A stretch of DNA of 39,511 bases. Origin: Verrucomicrobiota bacterium. Lineage in GTDB: Bacteria > Verrucomicrobiota > Verrucomicrobiia > Limisphaerales > JADLHS01. A program made the position numbers and the translations under genes. Of the stretch, positions 1-8,783 are shown piece by piece. Within the stretch, counting starts at the first letter, position 1. Each line of letters starts with the position of its first letter. Under the pieces are notes generated by a model, which ran no database searches, was not told the origin of the DNA, and was given only the letters and a program-made list of their open reading frames with translations. The stretch lies in assembly GCA_025350905.1 (NCBI GenBank), contig JANXWY010000090.1, positions 1 to 39,511 on the forward strand. The letters run 5' to 3'.

Positions 1-210
1 AGCAAACCTGATCAGGACCAGAGCAAACCTGATCAGGACCAGAGCAAACCTGATCAGGACCAGAGCAAACCTGATCAGGACCAGAGCAAACCTGATCAGG
101 ACCAGAGCAAACCTGATCAGGACCAGAGCAAACCTGATCAAGACCAGAGCAAGCCTTGTCAGGAACGGAGCAAACCAGATCAGGGTTGGAGTAAACCTGG
201 TGAAGATTCC
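1..210. repeat. 21-bp tandem repeat array (10 units, 6 identical)
   Basis: The window opens inside a tandem array with a 21-bp unit, agcaaacctgatcaggacca plus g. Units 1-6 (1-126) are identical, unit 7 (127-147) has one change, and units 8-10 (148-210) diverge progressively. The unit length is a multiple of three. The left end of the array lies outside the window, so the total copy number is unknown. Degenerate units at one edge and identical units inside are usual for an array that grows by slippage or unequal exchange. Confidence 0.95.
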
Positions 211-276
211 GGCGCGGTTGGCCGTCGCGGGCGAGTGGGGCGCTTGGGTGTGGTTCGGAGCGCTAACCGGGCGTGA
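1..276 (+). CDS. C-terminal part of a heptapeptide-repeat protein (5' end outside window)
   Basis: Frame 1 is open from the first base to a TGA at 274-276. It reads as tandem SKPDQDQ heptads that decay to SKPCQER, SKPDQGW and SKPGEDS, followed by a short Arg/Gly/Val-rich tail. In the diverged units several changes are third-position synonymous (aaa to aag, cct to cca, agc to agt, cag to caa), so Ser-Lys-Pro is kept in all ten units. This favours translation in this frame. The product would be a hydrophilic, Pro-rich, probably disordered repeat tail. I do not recognise a family. The alternative is a non-coding minisatellite that happens to be open; two other frames are also free of stops within the unit. 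Confidence 0.4.
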   Translation, partial: SKPDQDQSKPDQDQSKPDQDQSKPDQDQSKPDQDQSKPDQDQSKPDQDQSKPCQERSKPDQGWSKPGEDSGAVGRRGRVGRLGVVRSANRA

Positions 277-772
277 TGGGCGGCCGCCAGCGCGAGCCGA
301 ATGCACGAGACGCGAAACGTAGCGGCCTCCTCTCCCAGCGGGAGAGGAATGAGGTGAGGGAGAATGGCCGGAACCTCTCGTCGTATTCGCACGCCGCAAG
401 ACTTTGGACGTTTTCACCCTCACCCCGGCCCTCTCCCCCGAGGAGAGGGAGAATCATTTCGCCGCCACACAAGAATTTGGACGCGCTTGATTTGTTGCCC
501 GGCTAGGAATGGAATCCAATGTGGCGGCGATAGCACGAGGATCGAATAAATTTGATGAGACGTCCGATAGCTGTTCCCTCTCCTCGGGGGAGAGGGCCGG
601 GGTGAGGGCGGGCCAAAACACTAACTCTCCACCAGAATCGGGATGCACGACCAGCCTTCCCAACCCGCTGCGGCTGGGTCAGCGACCACAGCCGCGCTCC
701 GCCGAATCACCACGCCCTCCGTGCCCCCTATTTGTTTGACGCGCTCGGTGACGGCTCACTACCGTCGGGACA
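277..772. other. Intergenic region with palindromic repeats
   Basis: I find no convincing gene here; the short open frames are produced by the repeats. The stretch holds three copies of a G/C-rich palindrome with a ctctccc...gggagag core: near 326-360, 415-450 and 574-609. The second and third face each other and bound a composite element annotated separately. From about 612 to 772, ahead of the xylanase, I see no recognisable gene or promoter. Confidence 0.6.
415..611 (-). repeat. Composite palindromic element, copy 1 (inverted relative to copy at 11858)
   Basis: The element has the layout palindrome, ~120-bp spacer, inverted palindrome. Its ends are caccctcaccccggccctct at 415 and the mirrored form ending near 611. 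The reverse complement of the spacer aligns closely with 11890-12020. Shared blocks include agggaacagctat, aaattt, atcgccgcc and a purine-rich end. Homology in the spacer shows that the whole unit is one repeat and not two chance REP sequences. The layout is like BIMEs or small non-autonomous elements. No open frame in it looks functional. Confidence 0.75.
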
Positions 773-1900
773 ATGAAGCCATTCCTCGCCAGCCTGTGGG
801 CCATCGCTTGGCTGGTTTCCCCGCACCTCGGCTTAAGCGCCACCGCGCCGGAATCTTCCTCATTACGCCACGCAGCGGCAAAACTCTTCGCCATCGGCGT
901 CGGCATCAACGACCACATTTCCCAGCGCACAAACGATTGGCCTTTGCTCACGGCGCAATTCAGCACGGTGACACCGGAGAATTGCATGAAGCCGGCCGCC
1001 CTCCAGCCTACGGAAGGCGCGTTCGATTTTGCCACGGCGGATGCGTTCGTTGATTTCGCCACGCGCCAGAACCTCAAGCTCGTAGGTCACTGTCTGGTCT
1101 GGGCCAAGGACGATCGAACGCCCGCGTGGTTCTATCGCGTGGGCCAACAGCCGGCGAGCCGCGAACTGCTGCTGACACGCATGCGGCAGCACATCGCGAC
1201 CGTCGCGGGCCGCTGGCGCGGTCGCATCGCCATGTGGGATGTCGTCAACGAGGCGCTGGATGATGGCACGAATTACCTGCGGCCGTCCGGATGGGAACAG
1301 GCGTGCGGCGAGGAGTTTATTGCAAAGGCGTTCGAGTATGCGCACGCCGCCGACCCGGCGGCGCTGCTGGTTTACAACGATTACAACACCGAACTGCCCG
1401 CCAAACGCGCGAAAATGATTCGCCTGGTTCGATCGCTGCGCGCGAAACATATTCCGCTGCACGCCATCGGCCTGCAGGGACACTATGAGCTCGACCAGGT
1501 GCCGTTGGCCGAACTCGAGGCGACCCTCGTGGCCATGCGGGAACTGGGAGTGAAGGTGGTGGTGTCGGAGTTGGACATCGATGTTATCCCCCGCGCGAAG
1601 TGGTGGGCGGAAGGCGGAAAATATCGAGCCGAACTCAGGCAGCTGAATCCCTACCGCGACGGTTGTCCCCCGGAAATTCTCCAGCGCCAGGCAGAACAGT
1701 ATGCGCAATTGTTCCAGCTCTTTCGTAAGCACGCGGGCGTCATTGCCCGGGTTTCCTTCTGGAATCTGCACGACGGCCAGAGCTGGCTGAATGAGTTTCC
1801 GTGGCAGCGGGTGAATCATCCGCTGCTCTTCGATCGCGCAGGCCAGCCCAAGCCGGCGTTTGCGGCGGTGATCCACGCCCTGACCGACGCCCCACCATGA
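773..1900 (+). CDS. Secreted GH10 endo-1,4-beta-xylanase
   Basis: A glycoside hydrolase family 10 enzyme, which cleaves internal beta-1,4 xylan linkages with retention of configuration. An N-terminal signal peptide (about residues 1-23) implies export. The rest is one GH10 barrel: [16 protein letters not shown] near 105-120, acid/base Glu160 in WDVVNEAL, and nucleophile Glu266 in SELDID. The usual WH after LV in the family (LVWHxQ) is replaced by WAKDD, a small deviation at the active-site rim. At 375 residues it is a normal single-domain length with no carbohydrate-binding module. The stop TGA (1898-1900) overlaps the next ATG as ATGA, so it is probably translationally coupled to the M28 peptidase. 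Confidence 0.93.
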   Translation: MKPFLASLWAIAWLVSPHLGLSATAPESSSLRHAAAKLFAIGVGINDHISQRTNDWPLLTAQFSTVTPENCMKPAALQPTEGAFDFATADAFVDFATRQNLKLVGHCLVWAKDDRTPAWFYRVGQQPASRELLLTRMRQHIATVAGRWRGRIAMWDVVNEALDDGTNYLRPSGWEQACGEEFIAKAFEYAHAADPAALLVYNDYNTELPAKRAKMIRLVRSLRAKHIPLHAIGLQGHYELDQVPLAELEATLVAMRELGVKVVVSELDIDVIPRAKWWAEGGKYRAELRQLNPYRDGCPPEILQRQAEQYAQLFQLFRKHAGVIARVSFWNLHDGQSWLNEFPWQRVNHPLLFDRAGQPKPAFAAVIHALTDAPP

Positions 1901-4074
1901 GCACGCTAGAAACCGTTGAGCTTGGCAGCGCCGAACCAAGTCGAGGGGAGATGCTCGGCTGGATCCAGCGCATCGTAAGCTTCGGCATCCGACGTCCCGG
2001 TTATTCCCAGAGCCTGCAAGTCGAGCAATGGCTGGAAGCGACGTTTCGCGAACTCGGGCTCGCGAAGGTGCGGCGCGAACCGGTGCCGGTGAACTGTTGG
2101 GAGCCGTTGGCGACCTCATTGGTTTTTCCAGCCAACGCCGTCGAGCTGCCATGCTTTCCAGTCCCCTACACCCGTTGGACCGCGGCGCCGGGCCTCGAGG
2201 CGGCAACCGTGTTTGTAGGTGAAGGGAGCGTCGAAGAGTTCCAACGCGTGGATCTCCGCGGACGCATTGCCGTGGTCAATATGCGGTTTGCCGAACTGCC
2301 GGGCGTGGCGCTCAAACGCGGCGCACGGTTTATTCAGGATGCACAGCAGTCCATCCCGGATGGACCGTTGCATGTGGCCAACTGGTTGATCAAAAATTTC
2401 CCGGCGTATTACGAAGCGCAACACCGCGGGGCCGTCGGCTTCATCGGCCTGCTGGTGGATTCACCGACAGACGGCTGCGATTTCTTTGTGCCGTACGACG
2501 GACACCTGAAAGATTTGCCGGCCGTGTGGGTCGGACGCGAACATGCGGCCCAGGTGCAGGCATTGGCCCGGTCGCGCCAAACCGCGCGACTGGTGAGCCA
2601 GGGTGAAAACCGCCAGGTTAACTCCCACAACGTTGTGGGAGTCATCCCCGGAAGTGGGGAAAGGGGAAAAATTGAAAACGAAAACATCGTCATCACCTGC
2701 CATCACGACGCACCCTTCGCTTCGGCCGTCGAGGATGCTTCGGGCCTGGCGGTGCTGCTCGCGCTGGCAAAAACGTTCGCCGCAGCGCCCGGCGGACGGC
2801 CGCAACTGCGGCGCGATCTCATCTTCGTGGCCGCGTCCGGACATTTTCATGGCGGGAATGGCAATCGAGTGTTCGTGGCGCACCACGCGGATGGCCTCTT
2901 GAAACGGACGGTCGCCGCGTTTGGGGTCGAACACATCGCCGAGGAAACGGCGAGTGACGGTCACGGGGGTTACCGGCTGACGGGCCGACCCGAGGTGCGA
3001 GCGCTTTTCTTCGATGGCAGCGACCACTTCGCCCGCATTCTTGCGGAGGAAGCGGAGCGTAGTCAGCTGGATCGAATGGTGTGTGCCGACGCTTACGGTT
3101 TCGGACCTGAGCCGCCGTGCGATAGCGCGCCATTCTTCACCGCGGGCATTCCGTCGGCGTGCCACATCTCGGGGCCGCTGTACCTGTTTGACCCGCACGA
3201 TACAATTGATAAAGTGCGCGCGGTTGATCTCGTGCCGATGGCAAATTTCTTCACCAATGCGATTCGGCGGATTGATACAATTACCGCGGCCGATTTATCC
3301 GCAGGCATGAAACGTCCCCGAGGGTTGCCCCCACCGCCGCCGCCGTCCTGGTTTCAGCCTCCGCCACGGTCGCAGGCGAACGGCGGCTTTACCCTCATTG
3401 AATTGCTCGTGGTGATTGCCATCATCGCGATCCTGGCCAGCATGCTCCTGCCCGCCTTGAGCAAAGCGAAGCAGAAGGCGCAACTGGTGAATTGCCTCTC
3501 CAACTTGAAGCAGATTGGTTTCACTCTGAACATGTACACCGGCGACAACCGGGAACAATTCCCGCATTCGGGTCGGGCCTGGCCGCAGATGCCGTTCGTG
3601 GACCTGTTGAAAATGCTCGACCCGTACATCAGCACCAACAATCGCGCCTTCTTCCTGTGTCCTGCGGATCGGGGGCGGGGATGGAACATGGAATGGGTCA
3701 TTCGCAACGGCAGCGGCAGTGGCATCACCACGAACCAGCTGCTCTTCCCGTGCTCCTACTACTACTACCATCAATTTTACAATGATGACGGTGGCAGCGC
3801 CCTGAAAATACGGCGCGTGTCGGAGGTCCGCTTTCCAACGAAGAAGGCGATCGCGCCGTGTTTTGCCAGCACGGCCAAATCAATTTACGACCTCACCCTG
3901 GACACCCCGTCGGGCGGCCACGGCCCCAAGGGGATGTCGCTGCTGTTCGTGGACGGCCATGCGCAGTTTGCCCGCTACCCGGATTTGAACCACACCTCCG
4001 GGAGCGGCAGCACTAAAATGTACAATCTGGATTGGACGGCCGGCGGGCTAACCGGGGCTGACTTGTTCCGCTAA
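1897..4074 (+). CDS. M28-family peptidase in frame with an H-X9-DG type II pseudopilin
   Basis: One open frame of 725 residues holds two units. Residues 1-465 are an M28 zinc aminopeptidase-like protein: a PA-like segment at about 85-235, metal-site HHD (269-271), EDASG (279-283), and PHDTIDKV (433-440) matching the last His of the family. No N-terminal signal is evident. Residues 471-725 are a complete pseudopilin: a Met, a short basic/proline leader, cleavage site GG/F (F498) with Glu502 at +5, the [17 protein letters not shown] helix, and a C-terminal GGHGPKG...DGH motif. A prepilin signal buried at residue 497 should not be processed normally, so the pilin is probably translated separately from ATG 3307. 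The ATGA at 3307-3310 resembles a 4-bp gene overlap whose upstream stop has been lost. Confidence 0.8.
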   Translation: MSTLETVELGSAEPSRGEMLGWIQRIVSFGIRRPGYSQSLQVEQWLEATFRELGLAKVRREPVPVNCWEPLATSLVFPANAVELPCFPVPYTRWTAAPGLEAATVFVGEGSVEEFQRVDLRGRIAVVNMRFAELPGVALKRGARFIQDAQQSIPDGPLHVANWLIKNFPAYYEAQHRGAVGFIGLLVDSPTDGCDFFVPYDGHLKDLPAVWVGREHAAQVQALARSRQTARLVSQGENRQVNSHNVVGVIPGSGERGKIENENIVITCHHDAPFASAVEDASGLAVLLALAKTFAAAPGGRPQLRRDLIFVAASGHFHGGNGNRVFVAHHADGLLKRTVAAFGVEHIAEETASDGHGGYRLTGRPEVRALFFDGSDHFARILAEEAERSQLDRMVCADAYGFGPEPPCDSAPFFTAGIPSACHISGPLYLFDPHDTIDKVRAVDLVPMANFFTNAIRRIDTITAADLSAGMKRPRGLPPPPPPSWFQPPPRSQANGGFTLIELLVVIAIIAILASMLLPALSKAKQKAQLVNCLSNLKQIGFTLNMYTGDNREQFPHSGRAWPQMPFVDLLKMLDPYISTNNRAFFLCPADRGRGWNMEWVIRNGSGSGITTNQLLFPCSYYYYHQFYNDDGGSALKIRRVSEVRFPTKKAIAPCFASTAKSIYDLTLDTPSGGHGPKGMSLLFVDGHAQFARYPDLNHTSGSGSTKMYNLDWTAGGLTGADLFR
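3307..4074 (+). CDS. H-X9-DG pseudopilin, probable independent start inside the fused frame
   Basis: This is an alternative reading of the 3' third of the fused frame. Starting at ATG 3307 it gives a 255-residue protein with a 27-residue leader, a type IV prepilin cleavage site (GG before FTLIE), one N-terminal hydrophobic helix, and the globular domain with the H-X9-DG motif common in Verrucomicrobia and Planctomycetes. Such proteins are processed by prepilin peptidase and occur in type II secretion or pilus-like assemblies or at the cell envelope; the individual role is unknown. No Shine-Dalgarno sequence is visible before 3307, so expression would depend on coupling to the peptidase reading frame. 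Confidence 0.6.
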   Translation: MKRPRGLPPPPPPSWFQPPPRSQANGGFTLIELLVVIAIIAILASMLLPALSKAKQKAQLVNCLSNLKQIGFTLNMYTGDNREQFPHSGRAWPQMPFVDLLKMLDPYISTNNRAFFLCPADRGRGWNMEWVIRNGSGSGITTNQLLFPCSYYYYHQFYNDDGGSALKIRRVSEVRFPTKKAIAPCFASTAKSIYDLTLDTPSGGHGPKGMSLLFVDGHAQFARYPDLNHTSGSGSTKMYNLDWTAGGLTGADLFR

Positions 4075-4100
4075 TCCATGCTCCGTAACGCAACGCCACC

Positions 4101-4934
4101 ATGAACCAAATATCGTCTGCCAGCGGAAGCGCCAGAATTTTCCGCGCCCGCCGCGACGTCCGGCGTGAATCGCCCGGCGACACTGGCTTCACGCTCATTG
4201 AACTCTTGGTGGTCATCGCCATCATCGCGATCCTGGCGGCCTTGCTATTGCCGGCGTTGAGTCGCGCCAAGCTGAAGGGACAGGAAGCCGCATGCAAAAA
4301 CAACGTCAAACAACTCGGCCTCGGGTTTTTCATGTACGTAAACGATCAAGGCAAGACGTTCCCGGCCACGTACGATCCGAAGGAGTTTTGGATGGCCTTG
4401 ATGAAGGCCTACGTTCCTTCGGACAAGATTCGAATCTGCCCGACCGCTCCCGTGCCGGCAGATCGCAAACCGGCGGAAGAGAGGTTCGGTTCGGCCACCG
4501 CGGCTTGGTTTGGTCCGCAGACCATTGTGCAGTGGAATCAGGGATTTGAATCGAGCTACGGAATCAACGGTTGGTTGTATTCCAATTCCGACGCCGGGAA
4601 GGCTTTCACGAAAGAAGGGGAGTTCAAGCTTCCCGTCCAGACGCCGGTTTTTGCCGATTGTGCGTGGGCTGATGGATGGCCCGAACCGTCCGACGTACCG
4701 ACCAAGAACCTGCTGGCGGGCGGGAACGTCAACAGCACCCAACGTTGGTGCATCGCCCGGCATGGTTCCCGTCCCAGCCCCATCCCGACGGCGGTCGATA
4801 TCAAGCAGCGTTTGCCCGGAGCGATCAACATGGGGTTCTTCGATGGGCATGTCCAAAGCACGCGCTTGGAAGACCTCTGGACCTTAACTTGGAGCCGGAC
4901 TTACAAGCCGGCCGCCAAGCGGCCGGGGACTTGA
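4101..4934 (+). CDS. H-X9-DG pseudopilin (second copy)
   Basis: A 277-residue prepilin-like protein. The leader (1-29) is basic and ends in Gly; the mature protein starts [17 protein letters not shown] (F30, Glu34 at +5). The globular part ends in a [13 protein letters not shown] segment, the second half of the H-X9-DG signature. It starts 26 nt after the preceding pseudopilin and shares its helix almost exactly, but the globular domains differ clearly. The two are therefore related members of a family, not a recent duplication. It is last in the + strand cluster that begins with the xylanase. The gene faces the phosphoesterase lipoprotein across about 195 bp in which I see nothing specific. 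Confidence 0.9.
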   Translation: MNQISSASGSARIFRARRDVRRESPGDTGFTLIELLVVIAIIAILAALLLPALSRAKLKGQEAACKNNVKQLGLGFFMYVNDQGKTFPATYDPKEFWMALMKAYVPSDKIRICPTAPVPADRKPAEERFGSATAAWFGPQTIVQWNQGFESSYGINGWLYSNSDAGKAFTKEGEFKLPVQTPVFADCAWADGWPEPSDVPTKNLLAGGNVNSTQRWCIARHGSRPSPIPTAVDIKQRLPGAINMGFFDGHVQSTRLEDLWTLTWSRTYKPAAKRPGT

Positions 4935-5128
4935 ACCGCGGTCGCTCCGTTCCTTTGCCCGGCAAGTGGTCGGCGACCGGACGAACAGTTTCAGCGCCTG
5001 AAATTCGCCGCTCGCTTCGGGTGGAAAATTTTACATTCTGAACGCCGAGCCGGAAGTTCGCGCAACGTTGGCAAGGTAATCACGGAGCGGCGTCGGCACC
5101 CGAGTGGCCGGGCTAACCGCAACCGGCG

Positions 5129-7702
5129 TCAATCATCATCCACGTCAGCACCCGCGCGGCCCAGTTTCAGCCGATGTAGTCCTTTCCCGTGTGCTCCAGC
5201 AAAAAAAGCCGGGTAAGGGCTGTCCACGCCCTTCACCGAATGCCAGATGATCCGGTTGAGCGTATCCTCGTCCGCTTGGTCCACCGCCTCCAACGGTTGG
5301 GCCAGGCTTTGCTCGGCCCAGAAACGCTCCAACCCTTGAAGCTGGGCGACGGGTTGGCTCATTTCATCCAGCGCGATATTATTTTTCAAACAAGTGTAGG
5401 ACGAAAAGTTTGGCGTGCGGGTGAAACAATCGGTCATCAAGGGCGCCAGCGAATCCATCTGGTTCATCGGCGGCAGGCCCAGCATTTGTTCCATCGTGTG
5501 CAATACGGAGGTCTGATTGTAAAACTGGCTGATCACGGCGCCGCGTTTCGTGTACGGGCTAACCACGAGACAAAGTGAGCGATGGCCATCGACGTGATCA
5601 AACCCCGCCTGCGGATCGTCTTCATTCACAAAGATGCACGTCTTTGGCCAGAAGCGGCTCCGCGAAATGCGGTCAATGATGCGTCCCAAGGCCAGGTCGT
5701 TGTCCGCCACTTGGGCCCGCGGCGTCGGCGATCCCGCGCGGGTGCCGGAGGTGTGATCGCTCGGCAGATAAATGATTACCAGGTTGGGCCAGTCGCCCGA
5801 TTTTTCGTACCCGGTGAATTCGTCCAGAAAAACATCGGCGCGAACCGCGTCCGGAATCCGCAAATTCCAACCTGGCGATTGCGGGCAACTGTAACGGCGG
5901 AGGGTCTCGATCTGCATGTCGTGCTGGAAAGCAATGGTGTTGCCGTTGGTACGGTTATTTTCATAGATCGCCGACCAACCCGCATTTTTCGGCACCGGTT
6001 CGGTGGTGCTCATCTCACCGTAATTCCGGAACGAAAGCCCATGCAGCAGCAAATTGTCCCAGATGAATCCGGTCGCCGAAAAACTGAGCGGATCATCGCC
6101 GGCGAACGGATAACTGCGGGTGAAACCGCCGAACGATTTCTCGAGGTAGTCTGTAGCATAACCCTCCATCGCCCACGCATGACCGTCGGCGGAGACCACC
6201 CCATTGCAGTAATAATTATCCAGCAGCGCAAACTGTTCGGCCAGCGCGTGATGATTCGGCGTCACCTCCCGACCAAAAACGCACAGCGCCGGATCCGCGT
6301 TGCCTTGTGGCAAATCACCAAAGATCTGATCGCAGGTCCGGTTCTCTTTGATGATGTAAACGACATGATCGAAGACCGACGGCTCTCCTGTATGCCGCGG
6401 TACCGGCACGGGCTGTTTGCGCGAATCATTCCTTTCCCAGGCGCGCAGGATCTGCGGGACACGGGCGTCCGCGTTGGCCTGCCGGGTATATTCTCGCAAG
6501 TCCGGCGCGGTGGGGAGCTTGACCTTGCTCACCGTGCCGAGATACCGGCGGCTGTTCCAACCCTGCTTCGTGTCACTGGGTTGCCGGGAGCCCAGCCCCT
6601 TGATGTTGGCGATGAACAGGGAATCGCCGTCGGTCACCACCGCGCCAGGATACCAAGCCGTGGGAATGAAACCTTCGAGGCTGGGCTTCGGGGCCAGCGC
6701 GATCACGGCCACGGCGTTGTTGCCGCCGTTGGCGACGAAGAGAGTTTTTCCATCCTGGCTTAAGGCGAGGGCGTTGGGGGCGCTGCCAAAGGGTAAGGTC
6801 GCGTCGGGCCGGACCAAAATGGTTTCAACCACCCGCAAGGTGGTCGTGTCCACGACGCTGACGGTGTCCGAGTTCGCATTGGCGATGTAGAGGGTTCGTT
6901 GATCCGCGCTCAGCTGCAAATCGGAAGGATGCAAGCCCGTGGTGATTTCGGCGGTGGTTTCCTCCCGGTCCAGCGCCACCACGGAAACGCTGCCGCTGGC
7001 CGCTACTCCCCGTACATCCACCAGGGTATCAGTGCCGGAAGACTTGGCGGTCTTCTCACCGGCCCGCGGGTGACGACCGCCCCAGTTCGAAACGAACGCA
7101 GTTTTCCCATCCGCCCGGAGCGCCACGTCGAACGGGGCAATGCCGACCGGCAGTTCCTTGAGCAACCGACCCGACTCCAAATCCACAATTCCTAAACTGT
7201 TGTTCCGCGACAGGCAGACGTAGGCCCGTTTCTCATCCGCGGAAAGCGCCAGGCCGCCGGGATGGGAATTGCCGGTGCCGCCCGGCCCGGGCAAAGTAAT
7301 CTTGCGTCCCCAGGCCAGCATCGCCGCTGCATCGAGTTTAGCTTCCAGCAGGGCATTTTGGGCGAGCGTAACAAACACCCGGTTGCCATCCGCGGTGACG
7401 ACAATGCCGTGGGTGGAGCCGGCCCCGGCCGGAAACGGTAATTCCTGCCGTATTTTCCAGGCCGCCACGTCAATTACGAGGAGCCCACGATTATCTTTCA
7501 CGTAGAGCGTTCGCCGGTCGGGCGCGAGCACCAAGTCCACCGGGCGACCGCCAAATTCCAGCGATTGTCCGGCGGGATGCAACGCCTGGCCAGTGGAGAC
7601 AATATGGCCGCCGGTCGGCGCTGGCCCCACGTGTTCGATCGAGTGGGTCTGGCAGCCCAGCAAAATGAAAATGCTGCCGAGCGGGAAAAATAATCTTTTC
7701 AT
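5129..7702 (-). CDS. Lipoprotein: YVTN beta-propeller plus phosphoesterase (PF04185-type)
   Basis: 857 residues. A lipoprotein signal ends in LLGC (Cys17). Residues about 45-400 hold YVTN/NHL-like blades (for example DNRGLLVIDVAAWK, NANSDTVSVVDTTTLRVVET, NGGNNAVAVIAL). Residues about 440-800 are a phosphoesterase domain of the phospholipase C/acid phosphatase AcpA superfamily. This domain begins VVYIIKENRT (ENRT at 453-456, the usual catalytic Asn-Ser/Thr region) and later has NEDDPQAGFDHVDGHRS, the metal-binding tail. The propeller-plus-phosphoesterase arrangement is common in Verrucomicrobia, Planctomycetes and Acidobacteria. The likely role is hydrolysis of a phosphoester at the outer surface or in the periplasm; the substrate cannot be told. 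It lies 23 nt downstream of the DUF971 gene, suggesting co-transcription. Confidence 0.9.
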   Translation of the reverse strand: MKRLFFPLGSIFILLGCQTHSIEHVGPAPTGGHIVSTGQALHPAGQSLEFGGRPVDLVLAPDRRTLYVKDNRGLLVIDVAAWKIRQELPFPAGAGSTHGIVVTADGNRVFVTLAQNALLEAKLDAAAMLAWGRKITLPGPGGTGNSHPGGLALSADEKRAYVCLSRNNSLGIVDLESGRLLKELPVGIAPFDVALRADGKTAFVSNWGGRHPRAGEKTAKSSGTDTLVDVRGVAASGSVSVVALDREETTAEITTGLHPSDLQLSADQRTLYIANANSDTVSVVDTTTLRVVETILVRPDATLPFGSAPNALALSQDGKTLFVANGGNNAVAVIALAPKPSLEGFIPTAWYPGAVVTDGDSLFIANIKGLGSRQPSDTKQGWNSRRYLGTVSKVKLPTAPDLREYTRQANADARVPQILRAWERNDSRKQPVPVPRHTGEPSVFDHVVYIIKENRTCDQIFGDLPQGNADPALCVFGREVTPNHHALAEQFALLDNYYCNGVVSADGHAWAMEGYATDYLEKSFGGFTRSYPFAGDDPLSFSATGFIWDNLLLHGLSFRNYGEMSTTEPVPKNAGWSAIYENNRTNGNTIAFQHDMQIETLRRYSCPQSPGWNLRIPDAVRADVFLDEFTGYEKSGDWPNLVIIYLPSDHTSGTRAGSPTPRAQVADNDLALGRIIDRISRSRFWPKTCIFVNEDDPQAGFDHVDGHRSLCLVVSPYTKRGAVISQFYNQTSVLHTMEQMLGLPPMNQMDSLAPLMTDCFTRTPNFSSYTCLKNNIALDEMSQPVAQLQGLERFWAEQSLAQPLEAVDQADEDTLNRIIWHSVKGVDSPYPAFFAGAHGKGLHRLKLGRAGADVDDD

Positions 7703-7725
7703 ACCAGGCGTTGAATCAAGTGGCG

Positions 7726-8025
7726 TCAGTTCCCGGCCAGGCGCCGCAAATAGTCGAAGGAAAAAAGCCCACTGTTATGACCGTCTCGCCAATACGGCTG
7801 AATCGCATAACCGCCGACCGGGACGAAACGCACCATTTCAAAGGCCGTCGGGGCCAAAGGTTTGTCCGGCGACTTGTAAAGGTTGCCGAGAATATCCACT
7901 TCCCCGTGACAACCGGCACACGGACAGGCGCGCCGCAGCTTTTCCAGCGCGACGAAACTTTCCGCGCCATCGTCCCAGCGGATCGCCAATTCGCTTCCGA
8001 TGTTTTGTATGTCCAACGCTCTCAT
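7726..8025 (-). CDS. DUF971 / gamma-butyrobetaine hydroxylase-like N-terminal domain protein
   Basis: A 99-residue stand-alone DUF971 (PF06155) protein. Signature parts are an IRWDDG start to the core, a cysteine cluster CPCAGCHGE (about 34-42) of the zinc- or Fe-S-binding type, and the conserved end VGGYAIQPYWRDGHNSGLF followed by a short helix. In other bacteria the domain occurs alone or joined to Mrp/ApbC-type Fe-S carrier proteins. Here it diverges from a NifU/IscU-like gene 263 bp away, which fits a link to iron-sulfur metabolism. That link is an inference; the biochemical role of the stand-alone domain is not established. Confidence 0.85.
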   Translation of the reverse strand: MRALDIQNIGSELAIRWDDGAESFVALEKLRRACPCAGCHGEVDILGNLYKSPDKPLAPTAFEMVRFVPVGGYAIQPYWRDGHNSGLFSFDYLRRLAGN

Positions 8026-8121
8026 GCCTCGAGCCTATGAAATTTTCCGGCCCGAAACAAATGCCATCGTCCCTGCTGAAGGCGGGGCACTGACACTGCC
8101 CCCGTGTAGCCGGCGGGGAAT

Positions 8122-8189
8122 CGGAACGCCGCGTTCAGGCGGCAGTCGTGCGGAGGGACCAGGGGCTGCCGCCTGAAGGCGGCGTTCCG
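8122..8189. repeat. Long inverted repeat (24-bp arms, 23/24 matching)
   Basis: Arms 8122-8145 and 8166-8189 are complementary at 23 of 24 positions and separated by 20 nt. The inner part reads ctgccgcctgaaggcggcg. The element lies in the divergent gap between the DUF971 and NifU-like genes, about 100 bp from each start. It has no T-run, so it is not a simple intrinsic terminator. It is most likely another dispersed palindromic repeat, although its position means that it could affect either promoter. Confidence 0.85.
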
Positions 8190-8288
8190 GGGCAACTTCA
8201 AGTGGCGACCACGGATGGCCAGTCCAAAAAAAAATCAGCGTGGGCATTCCGGCCAAATTCGACTACCTTGGAAGCAGAAAATAAAACC

Positions 8289-8783
8289 ATGAACGATGAT
8301 TTACAGTCCCGCATTCAAGCCGCGCTTGCCAATCCACAGAATTTGGGCGAATTGGCCGACGCCGACGCCGTGGGCACCGTGGGCAACTCGGATTGCGGCG
8401 AGATGCTGCGGATGTGGGTGAAGTTCAAGCAGCAGGACGGCAAGCGGGTCATTGATCGGGCCACATTTCAATCGTTCGGCTGCGAGACCGCCATCGCCGT
8501 CGCGAGCCTAGCGACGGAATTGATTCGCGGCAAAACCGCCGAGGAAGCCCTCGCCCTCCAGCCGGGAGAACTGGCTGGTGAACTGGGTCCGCTCCCGCCG
8601 ATGAAAATCCATTGTGCTCAACTCGTCGAAGGCGCCTTGCGTTCGGCCCTGGCCCCGACGGCGGCTTCGGCGAAACCCGTGGTGGAATCAAAGCCGAACC
8701 CGACCGCGCCCGCGCCCACCTTGCTCGACAGTTTTTCCCAACCCAAAGCCGGCGGGGTCAAAATTACTTTTTTGGACCCGTGA
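8289..8783 (+). CDS. NifU/IscU-like Fe-S cluster scaffold protein
   Basis: 164 residues. The IscU/NifU N-terminal fold is recognisable from three cysteines in their usual settings: GNSDCGEML (Cys36), FQSFGCETAIAVASL (Cys65) and MKIHCAQLVEGAL (Cys109). These assemble a transient [2Fe-2S] cluster for transfer to apoproteins. A Pro/Ala-rich tail (about 121-150) ending GGVKITFLDP is extra to IscU and lacks a second NifU domain. I chose ATG 8289 because longer in-frame starts read through the 8122-8189 palindrome. The 3' end overlaps the convergent hflX gene by 20 bp. No IscS-like desulfurase lies nearby. Confidence 0.88.
   Translation: MNDDLQSRIQAALANPQNLGELADADAVGTVGNSDCGEMLRMWVKFKQQDGKRVIDRATFQSFGCETAIAVASLATELIRGKTAEEALALQPGELAGELGPLPPMKIHCAQLVEGALRSALAPTAASAKPVVESKPNPTAPAPTLLDSFSQPKAGGVKITFLDP

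Noticed and set aside
1-210. A CRISPR array
   Set aside because: Units are contiguous 21-mers with no spacers; this is a minisatellite, not repeat-spacer DNA.
863-2206. A 447-codon open frame opposite the xylanase and peptidase
   Set aside because: It has no recognisable domain and is antisense to two well-supported genes; high GC makes long antisense frames common here.
5582-6763. A 393-codon + strand frame opposite the phosphoesterase lipoprotein
   Set aside because: It mirrors the codon structure of the real gene and shows no family motif.
8122-8189. Intrinsic terminator
   Set aside because: Perfect stem but no T-run, and it lies upstream of both genes rather than after one.
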